Assembly (NCBI GenBank): GCA_030998225.1
Contig: JAPYXD010000679.1
Span: forward strand, 806,001 to 870,000
Origin: Diplolepis rosae
Lineage: Eukaryota > Arthropoda > Insecta > Hymenoptera > Diplolepididae
Length of the DNA stretch: 64,000 nt
Direction of reading: 5' to 3'
Positions 52,351 through 62,300 of the stretch are shown here, piece after piece; positions within the stretch are counted from its first letter, which is position 1, and the number at the start of each line of letters is the position of its first letter. The position numbers and the translations under genes are program-made. The notes beneath the pieces were generated by a model. The model saw nothing but the letters and a program-made list of their open reading frames with translations. It was not told the DNA's origin and did not search any database.

Positions 52351-55229
52351 TCTGGGAATAAAATCTTTCATAATTTCTTTAAATCCATATTGTAACAAAA
52401 TTTTATTTGAATATTCTTTAAGAGGACATCATCAGGATACATATTCAGACTTAAAATTGTTTTTTGAATGGTCTCTAGAGACGGCAGAAATTATTGAAAT
52501 GTGTTGCATCTTAACGTCTGGGCATAAAATCTTTCATAATTTCTTTAAATCGATATTGTAACAAAATTTTATTTCAATATTCTATAAGAGGACATCATCA
52601 GGATACATATTCAGATTTAAAATTGTTTTTTGTACGGTCGTTAGAGACGACAGAAATTATTTTAATGTGTTGCATCTTAACGTCTGTGAATAAAATCTGT
52701 TATAATTTCCTTAAATCGATATTGAAAAAAATGTAATGGAATATTCTTAAAGAAGACTTTATTTGGATACATATTCAGACTTAAAATTGTTCTTTGAATG
52801 TTCTTTAGAGACGGCAGAAATTATTGAAATGTGTTGCATCTTAACGTCTGGGCATAAAATCTTTCATAATTTCTTCAAATCGATAATGTAACAAAATTTT
52901 ATTTGAATATTCTTTAAGAGGACATCATCAGGATACATATTCAGATTTAAAAGTGTTTTCTGTACGGTGTTTAGAGACGACAGAAATTATTTTAATGTGC
53001 TTCATCTTTACGTCTGGGAATAAAGTCTTTCATAATTTCCTTAAATCGATATAGCAAAAAAAGTGTAATGGAATATTCTTAAATAAGACTTTATGAGGAT
53101 ACATATTCAGACTTAAAATTGTTTTTTGAATGGTCTTTCGAGACGACAGAAATTATTGAAATGTGTTGCATCTTAACGTCTGGGAATAAAATCTTTCATA
53201 ATTTCCTTAAATCGATATTGCAAAGAAATTGTATTAGAATATTCTTAAAGACGATATCATCAGGATACATATTTATACTTAAAATTGTCTTTTGTATTGT
53301 CTCTAGAGACGGAAGAAATGATTGAAATGTGTTGCATCATAACGTCTGTGGATATAATCTGTTATAATTTCCTTAAACCGATATAGCAAAAAAAATGTAA
53401 TGGAATATTCTTAAAGAAGACTTTATGAGGATACATATTCAGACTTAAAATTGTTTTTTGAATGGTCTTTCGAGACGGCAGAAATTATTGAAATGTGTTG
53501 CATCTTAACGTATGGGAATAAAATCTTTTATAATTTCCTTAAATGGATATTGTAACAAAATTTTATTTCAATATTCTATAAGATGACATCATCAGGATAC
53601 ATATTCAGATTTAAAAGTGTTTTTTGAACGGTCTTTAGAGACAGCAGAAATTATAGAATGTGTTGCATCATAACGTCTTTGGATAGAATTTGTTATAATA
53701 TCCTGAAGTCAATATTGCAAAGAAATTGTAGTGGAATATTCTAAAACACGATATCATCAGGATACATATTTATACCTAAAATTGTCTTTTGTATGGTCTT
53801 AAGAGACGGCAGAAATTATTTTAATGTGTTTCATCATTACGTCTCGGAATAAAATCTTTCGTAATTTCATTAAATCCATATTGTAACAAAATTTTATTTA
53901 AATATTCTTAAGAGGATATCATCAGGATACATATTCAGATTTAAAATTGTTTTTTGAATGGTCTTTAGAGACGACAGAAATTATTGAAATGGGTTGCATC
54001 TTAACGTCTGTGGATTAAATCTTTCATAATTTCTTTAAATCGATAATGTAACAAAATTTTATTTGAATATTCTTTAAGAGGACATCATCAGGATACATAT
54101 TCAGATTTAAAAGTGTTTTCTGTACGGTGTTTAGAGACGACAGAAATTATTGTAATGTGTTGCATCTTAACGTCTGGGAATAAAATCTTTCATAATTTCT
54201 TTAAATCGATATTGTAACAAAATTTTATTTCAATATTCTTTAAGAGGACATCATCAGGATACATATTCAGATTTAAAAGTGTTTTTTGAATGGTCTTTAG
54301 GGACGATAGAAATTATTGAATTGTCTTGCATCTTAACGTCTTTGAGTAAAATCTGTTAAAATTTCCTAAAATCGATATTGCAAAGAAATTGTATTGGAAT
54401 ATTCTTAAAGACGATATCACCAGGATACATATTTATACTTAAAATTGTCTTTTGTATGGTCTTTAGAGACGGCAGAAATTATTGTAATGTGTTGCATCTT
54501 AACGTCTGGGAATAAAATCTTTCATAATTTCTTTAAATCGATATTGTAACAAAATTTTATTTCAATATTCTTTAAGAGGACATCATCAGGATACATATTC
54601 AGATTTAAAATTGTTTTTTGAACGGTCTTTAGAGACGACAGAAATTATTGTATTGTGTTGCATCTTAACGTCTTTGAGTAAAATCTGTTATAATTTCCTT
54701 AAATCGATATTGCAAAGAAATTGTATTGGAATATTCTTAAAGACGATATCATCAGGATACATATTTATACTTAAAATTGTCTTTTGTATGGTCTTTCGAG
54801 ACGGCAGAAATTAGTGAAATGTGTTGCATCTTATCGTCTGTGGATATAATCTGTTATAATTTCCTTAAATCGATATTGCAAAAAATGTAATGGAATATTC
54901 TTAAAGAAGACTTTATGAGGATACATATTCAGACTTAAAATTGTTTTTTGAATGGTCTTTCGAGACGGCAGATATTATTGAAATGTGTTGCGTCTTAACG
55001 TCTGGAAATAAAATCTTTCATAATTTCTTTAAATCCATATTGTAACAAAAGTTTATTTGAATATTCTTTAAGGGGACATCATCAGAATACATATTCAGAT
55101 TTAAAAGTGTTTTTTGAACGGTCTTTAGAGACGGCAGTAATTATAGAATGTGTTGCATCTTAATGTCTTCCGATAGAATCTGTTATAATTTCCTTAAATC
55201 GATATTGCAATAAAAATGTAATGGAATAT

Positions 55230-55720
55230 GCTTGAAGAAGAATTGATGAGGATACATATTTAGACATAAAATTGTTTTTTGAATGGTCTTTAGAGACAAC
55301 AGAAATTATTGAAATGTGTTGCATCTTAACGTCTGGGCATAAAATCTTTCATAATTTCTTTAAATCGATAATGTAACAAAATTTTATTTGAATATTCTTT
55401 AAGAGGACATCTTCAGGATACATATTCAGATTTAAAAGTGTTTTCTGTACGGTGTTTAGAGACGACAGAAATTATTTTAATGTGCTTCATCTTTACGTCT
55501 GGGAATAAAGTCTTTCATAATTTCCTTAAATCGATATAGCAAAAAAAGTGTAATGGAATATTCTTAAAGAAGACATTAGGAGGACACTTATTCAGACTTA
55601 AAATTGTTTTTTGAATGGTCTTTCGAGACGGCAGAAATTATTGAAATGTGTTGCATCTTAACGTATGGGAATAAAATCTTTTATAATTTCCTTAAATGGA
55701 TATTGTAACAAATTTTTATA
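55230..55720 (+). repeat. D-S cassette, copy 6 (no 30-bp deletion)
   Basis: The D marker is at 55,230 and cattaggaggacac at 55,574 (344 bp). The next monomers keep full length: the tgttattgtattgg junction is absent. This copy either predates the deletion or lost that monomer by exchange. Confidence 0.9.
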
Positions 55721-57110
55721 TCAATATTCTTTAAGAGGACATCATCAGGATACATATTCAGATTTAAAAGTGTTTTTTGAATGGTCTTTAGGGACGATAG
55801 AAATTATTGAAATGTGTTGCATCTTAACGTCTGGGCATAAAATATTTCATAATTTCTTCAAATCGATAATGTAACAAAATTTTATTTGAATATTATTTAA
55901 GAGGTCATCATCAGGATACATATTCAGACTTAAAATTGTTTTTTTGAATGGTCTTTCGAGACGGCAGAAATTATTGAAATGTGTTGCATCTTAACGTATG
56001 GGAATAAAATCTTTTATAATTTCCTTAAATGGATATTGTAACAAATTTTTATTTCAATATTCTATAAGAGGACATAATCAGGATACATATTCAGATTTAA
56101 AAGTGTTTTTTGAATGGTCTTTAGGGACGATAGAAATTATTGAAATGTGTTGCATCTTAACGTCTGTGGATAAAATATTTCATAATTTCCTTAAATCGAT
56201 ATTGTAACAAAATTTTTTTTAATATTCTTTAAGAGGACATCATCAGGATACATATTCAGATTTAAAATTGTTTTTTGTATGGTCTTTAGTGACGATAGAA
56301 ATTATTGAAATGTGTTGCATCTTAACGTATGGGAATAAAATCTTTTATAATTTCCTTAAATCGATATTGCAACAAAAGTTTATTTAAATATTCTTTAAGA
56401 GGACATCATCAGGATACATATTGAGATTTAAAAGTGTTTTTTGAATGGTCTTTAGGGACGATAGAAATTATTGAAATGTGTTGCATCTTAACGTCTGTGG
56501 ATAAAATATTTCATAATTTCCTTAAATCGATATTGTAACAAAATTTTATTTGAATATTCTTTAAGAGGACATCATCAGGATACATATTCAGATTTAAAAT
56601 TGTTTTTTGTACGGTCTTTAGAGACGGCAGAAATTATTGAAATGTGTTGCATCTTAACGTTTGTGGATATAATCTGCTATAATTTCCTTAAATAGATATA
56701 GCAAAAAAAATGTAATGGAATATTCTTAAATAAGACTTCTTGAGGATACATATTCAGATTTAAAAGTGTTTTTTGAACGGTCTTTAGAGACGACAGAAAT
56801 TATTGAAATGTGTTGCATCTTAACGTCTGGGCATAAAATCTTTCATAATTTCTTCAAATCGATAATGTAACAAAATTTTATTTGAATATTCTTTAAGAGG
56901 ACATCATCAGGATACATATTCAGATTTAAAAGTGTTTTTTGAATGGTCTTTAGGGACGATAGAAATTATTGAAATGTGTTGCATCTTAACGTCTTTGAGT
57001 AAAATCTGTTATAATTTCCTTAAATCGATATTGCAAAGAAATTGTATTGGAATATTCTTAAAGACGATATCATCAGGATACATATTTATACTTAAAATTG
57101 TCTTTTGTAT

Positions 57111-57276
57111 GGTCTTTAGAGACGGCAGAAATTATTGTAATGTGTTGCATCTTAACGTCTGGGAATAAAATCTTTCATAATTTCTTTAAATCGATATTGT
57201 AACAAAATTTTATTTCAATATTCTTTAAGAGGACATCATCAGGATACATATTCAGATTTAAAAGTGTTTTTTGAAC
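57111..57276 (+). repeat. Reference type B monomer (166 bp)
   Basis: Markers are tctgggaataaaatctttc, ataatttctttaaatcgat, tgtaacaaaattttatttc, attctttaagaggacatc and a tail of cagatttaaaagtg followed by ttttttgaac. Subtypes differ at tttcaat versus tttgaat, at ctttaag versus ctataag, and at acatcatc versus acataatc. Type B commonly precedes type C and follows type A, but the order A-B-C is not strict. Confidence 0.95.
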
Positions 57277-57442
57277 GGTCTTTGGAGACGACAGAAATTA
57301 TTGTAATGTGTTGCATCTTAACGTCTTTGAGTAAAATCTGTTATAATTTCCTTAAATCGATATTGCAAAGAAATTGTATTGGAATATTCTTAAAGACGAT
57401 ATCACCAGGATACATATTTATACTTAAAATTGTCTTTTGTAT
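57277..57442 (+). repeat. Reference type C monomer (166 bp)
   Basis: Markers are tctttgagtaaaatctg, gcaaagaaattgtattgg, gacgatatcaccagg (usually atcatcagg) and a tail of tttatacttaaaattg followed by tcttttgtat. The GATATC and ATCGAT sites fall in the same monomer. A derivative reads tgtagtgg, ctaaaacacgatatc and tatacctaaaattg, and is a hallmark of the R1 block. Confidence 0.95.
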
Positions 57443-58770
57443 GGTCTTTAGAGACGGCAGAAATTATTGTAATGTGTTGCATCTTAACGTCTGGGAATAA
57501 AATCTTTCATAATTTCTTTAAATCGATATTGTAACAAAATTTTATTTCAATATTCTTTAAGAGGACATCATCAGGATACATATTCAGATTTAAAAGTGTT
57601 TTTTGAACGGTCTTTAGAGACGACAGAAATTATTGTAATGTGTTGCATCTTAACGTCTTTGAGTAAAATCTGTTATAATTTCCTTAAATCGATATTGCAA
57701 AGAAATTGTATTGGAATATTCTTAAATACGATATCATCAGGATACATATTTATACTTAAAATTGTCTTTTGTATGGTCTTTAGAGACGGCAGAAATTATT
57801 GAAATGCGTTGCATCTTAACGTCTGTGGATATAATCTGATATAATTTCCTTAAATCGATATTGCAAAAAAAATGTAATGGAATATTCTTAAAGAAGACTT
57901 TATGACGATACATATTCAGACTTAAAATTGTTTTTTGAATGGTCTTTCGAGACGGCAGAAATTATTGAAATGTGTTGCATCTTAAAGTCTGGAAATAAAA
58001 TCTTTCATAATTTCTTTAAATCCATATTGTAACAAAAGTTTATTTGAATATTCTTTAAGAGGACATCATCAGAATACATATTCAGATTTAAAAGTGTTTT
58101 TTGAACGGTCTTTAGAGACGATAGAAATTATTGAAATGTGTTGCATCTTAACGTATGGGAATAAAATCTTTTATAATTTCCTTAAATCGATATTGTAACA
58201 AAATTTTATTTAAATATTCTTTAAGAGGACATCATCAGGATACATATTGAGATTTAAAAGTGTTTTTTGAATGGTCTTTAGAGACGATAGAAATTATTGA
58301 AATGTGTTGCATCTTAACGTCTGTGGATAAAATATTTCATAATTTCCTCAAATCGATATTGTAACAAAATTTTATTTGAATATTCTTTAAGAGGACATCA
58401 TCAGGATACATATTCAGATTTAAAATTGTTTTTTGTACGGTCTTTATAGACGACAGAAATTATTTTAAAATGTTTCATCTTTACGTCTGGGAATAAAATC
58501 TTTTGTAATTTCCTTAAATCGACATTGTAACAAAATTTTATTTGAATATTCTTTAAGAGGACATCATCAGGATAAATATTCAGATTTAAAATTGTTTTTT
58601 TAATAGTCTTTAGAGACGACAGAAATTATTGAAATGTGTTGCATCTTAACGTCTGGGAATAAAATCTTTCATAATTTCCTTAAATCGATATTGCAAAGAA
58701 ATTGTATTAGAATACTCTTAAAGACGATATCATCAGGATACATATTTATACTTAAAATTGTCTTTTGTAT

Positions 58771-59102
58771 GGTCTCTAGAGACGGAAGAAATTATTGAAA
58801 TGTGTTGCTTCTTAACGTCCGTGGATATAATCTGCTATAATTTCCTTAAACCGATATTGCAAAAAAAATGTTATGGAATATTCTTAAAGAAGACTTCTTG
58901 AGGATACATATTTATACTTAAAATTGTCTTTTGTATGGTCTCTAGAGACGGAAGAAATTATTGAAATGTGTTGCTTCTTAACGTCCGTGGATATAATCTG
59001 CTATAATTTCCTTAAACCGATATTGCAAAGAAATTGTATTGGAATATTCTTAAAGAAGACTTTATTAGGATACATATTCAGACTTAAAATTGTTTTTTGA
59101 AT
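58771..59102 (+). repeat. Adjacent near-identical A-prime monomers
   Basis: Two successive monomers (starts 58,771 and 58,937, 166 bp apart) share the uncommon pair gacggaagaaatt and gttgcttcttaacgtcc. Both begin with the perfect palindrome gtctctagagac. Sharing of private changes by neighbours points to a recent single-monomer duplication. A relative at about 45.03 kb carries the same pair of changes. Confidence 0.85.
58772..58783. other. 12-bp perfect palindrome gtctctagagac (one of 17)
   Basis: In most monomers this position reads gtctttagagac or gtctttcgagac, an imperfect dyad with conserved GTCT and AGAC arms. In 17 monomers the centre is CTAG and the palindrome is perfect (an XbaI site): 1,371, 8,471, 12,914, 19,155, 23,075, 25,366, 31,909, 40,238, 42,541, 42,707, 44,866, 49,009, 50,002, 52,471, 53,299, 58,772 and 58,938. 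The dyad is visible. A protein-binding or structural role is only a possibility. Confidence 0.8.
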
Positions 59103-59399
59103 GGTCCTTCGAGACGGCAGAAATTATTGAAATGTGTTGCATCTTAACGTCTGGGATTAAAATCTTTCATAATTTCTTTAAATCGATATTGTAACAAAAT
59201 TTTATTTCAATATTCTATAAGAGGACATCATCAGGATACATATTCAGATTTAAAATTGTTTTTTGTACGGTCGTTAGAGACGACAGAAATTATTTTCATG
59301 TGTTGCATCTTAACGTCTGTGGATATAATCTGATATAATTTCCTTAAATCGATATTGCAAAAAAAATGTAATGGAATATTCTTAAAGAAGACTTTATGA

Positions 59400-62300
59400 C
59401 GATACATATTCAGACTTAAAATTGTTTTTTGAATGGTCTTTCGAGACGGCAGAAATTATTGAAATGTGTTGCATCTTAACGTCTGTGGATTAAATCTTTC
59501 ATAATTTCTTTAAATCGATAATGTAACAAAATTTTATTTGAATATTCTTTAAGAGGACATCATCAGGATACATATTCAGATTTAAAAGTGTTTTCTGTAC
59601 GGTGTTTAGAGACGACAGAAATTATTTTAATGTGCTTCATCTTTACGTCTGGGAATAAAGTCTTTCATAATTTCCTTAAATCGATATAGCAAAAAAAGTG
59701 TAATGGAATATTCTTAAATAAGACATTAGGAGGACACATATTCAGATTTAAAATTGTTTTTTGAATGGTCTTTAGAGACGACAGAAATTATTGAAATGTG
59801 TTGCATCTTAAGTCTGAGAATAAAATCTTTCATAATTTCCTTAAATCGATATTGCAAAGAAATTGTATTAGAATATTCTTAAAGACGATATCATCAGGAT
59901 ACATATTTATACTTAAAATTGTCTTTTGTATGGTCGCTAGAGACGGCAGAAATTATTGAAATGTGTTGCATCTTAAGGTCTGTGGATATAATCTGTTATA
60001 ATTTCCTTAAATCGATATTGCAAAAAAAATGTAATGGAATATTCTTAAAGAAGACTTTATGACGATACATATTCAGACTTAAAATTGTTTTTTGAATGGT
60101 CTTTCGAGACGGCAGAAATTATTGAAATGTGTTGCATCTTAACGTCTGTGGATAGAATCTGTTATAATATCCTGAAGTCAATATTGCAAAGAAATTGTAG
60201 TGGAATATTCTAAAACACGATATCATCAGGATACATATTTATACCTAAAATTGTCTTTTGTATGGTCTTAAGAGACGGCAGAAATTATTTTAATGTGTTT
60301 CATCTTTACGTCTCGGAATAAAATCTTTCGTAATTTCTTTAAATCCATATTGTAACAAAATTTTATTTCAATATTCTTTAAGAGGACATCATCAGGATAC
60401 ATATTCAGATTTAAAATTGTTTTTTGAACGGTCTTAAGAGACGGCAGAAATTATATTAATGTGTTTCATCTTTACGTCTCGGAATAAAATCTTTCGTAAT
60501 TTCTTTAAATCCATATTGTAACAAAATTTTATTTCAATATTCTTTAAGAGGACATCAGCAGGCTACATATTCAGATTTAAAAGTGTTTTTTGAACGGTCT
60601 TTGGAGACGACAGAAATTATTGTAATGTGTTGCATCTTAACGTCTTTGAGTAAAATCTGTTATAATTTCCTTAAATCGATATTGCAAAGAAATTGTATTG
60701 GAATATTCTTAAAGACGATATCACCAGGATACATATTTATACTTAAAATTGTCTTTTGTATGGTCTTTAGAGACGGCAGAAATTATTGTAATGTGTTGCA
60801 TCTTAACGTCTGGGAATAAAATCTTTCATAATTTCTTTAAATCGATATTGTAACAAAATTTTATTTCAATATTCTTTAAGAGGACATCATCAGGATACAT
60901 ATTCAGATTTAAAAGTGTTTTTTGAACGGTCTTTAGAGACGAGAGAAATTATTGTAATGTGTTGCATCTTAACGTCTTTGAGTAAAATCTGTTATAATTT
61001 CCTTAAATCGATATTGCAATAAAAATGTAATGGAATATTCTTAAAGAAGACTTTACGAGGATACATATTCAGACTTAAAATTGTTTTTTGAATGGTCTTT
61101 CGAGACGGCAGATATTATTGAAATGTGTTGCATCTTAACGTCTGGGAATAAAATCTTTCTTAATTTCTTTAAATCCATATTGTAACAAAATTTTATTTGA
61201 ATATTCCTGAAGAGGAAATCATCAGGATACAATTTCAGATTTAAAAGTGTTTTTTGAACGCTCTTTAGAGACGGTAGAAATTATAGAATGTGTTGCATCT
61301 TAACGTCTTCCGATAGAATCTGTTATAATTTCCTTAAGTCGATTTTGCAATAAAAATGTAATGGAAGATGCTTGAAGAAGAATTGATGAGGATACATATT
61401 TAGACTTAAAATTGTTTTTTGAATGGTCTTTAGAGACGACAGAAATTATTGAAATGTGTTGCATCTTATCGTCTGTGGATTAAATCTTTCATAATTTCTT
61501 TAAATCGATATTGTAACAAAAGTTTATTTGAATATTCTTTAAGAGGATATCATCAGGATACATATTTATATTCAAAATTGTCTTTTGTATGGTCTTTAGA
61601 GACGGCAGAAATTATTGAATATGTGTTGCATCTTAACGTCTGTGGATGTAATCTGTTATAATTTCCTTAAATCGATATTGCAAAAAAAATGTAATGGAAT
61701 ATTCTTAAAGAAGACTTTATGAGGATACATATTCAGACTTAAAATTGTTTTTTGAATGGTCTTTCGAGACGGCAGATATTATTGAAATGTGTTGCATCTT
61801 AAAGTCTGGAAATAAAATCTTTCATAATTTCTTTAAATCCATATTGTAACAAAAGTTTATTTGAATATTCTTTAAGAGGACATCATCAGGATACATATTC
61901 AGATTTAAAATTGTTTTTTTACGGTCTTTAGAGACGACAGAAATTATTTTAATGTGTTTCATCTTTACGTCTGGGAATAAAATCTTTTGTAATTTCCTTA
62001 AATCGACATTGTAACAAAATTTTATTTGAATATTCTTTAAGAGGACATCATCAGGATACATATTCAGATTTAAAAGTGTTTTTTGAATGGACTTTAGAGA
62101 CGACAGAAATTATAGAATGTGTTGCATTTTAACGTCTACGGATAGAATCTGTTATAATTTCCTTAAGTCGATATTGCAATAAAAATGTAATGGAATATGC
62201 TTGAAGAAGAATTGACGAGGATACATATTCAGATTTAAAAGTGTTTTTTGAATGGTCTTTAGGGACGATAGAAATTATTGAAATGTGTTGCATCTTAACG

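Larger units (their letters stand above)
56932..57927 (+). repeat. 332-bp dimer run (C then B), three units
   Basis: A type C monomer (TTTGAGT, gcaaagaaattg) followed by a type B monomer (tctgggaata, tttcaatattc) repeats with starts at 56,932, 57,264 and 57,596, exactly 332 bp apart. The last unit ends in type A. The same dimer occurs at 60,583 and 60,915, at 63,569 and 63,901 (running off the window), and singly at about 40.9, 47.5, 50.6 and 54.5 kb. Confidence 0.92.
52350..58110 (+). repeat. Mixed satellite segment with dimer run
   Basis: A, B and C monomers occur with an R1-like fragment (ctaaaacacg near 53.74 kb, tctcggaata near 53.84 kb), D-S cassette 6 (55.2-55.7 kb), repeated tttagggacgatag monomers (54.3 and 55.8-56.9 kb), and the 332-bp dimer run described separately. 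No non-satellite sequence was seen. Confidence 0.8.
58110..59400 (+). repeat. Fourth copy of part of the 14-monomer unit
   Basis: It matches 44.2-45.5 kb at an offset of 13,906 bp (seven-T aatagtcttta at 44,691 and 58,597). The order is the same: tatgggaataaa, ataaaatatttc with cctcaaatcg, aaaatgtttcatc with cgacattg, tttttttaatagtc, attagaatactc, then A-prime monomers. It ends with tacggtcgttagagac as at 45.36 kb. Confidence 0.85.
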
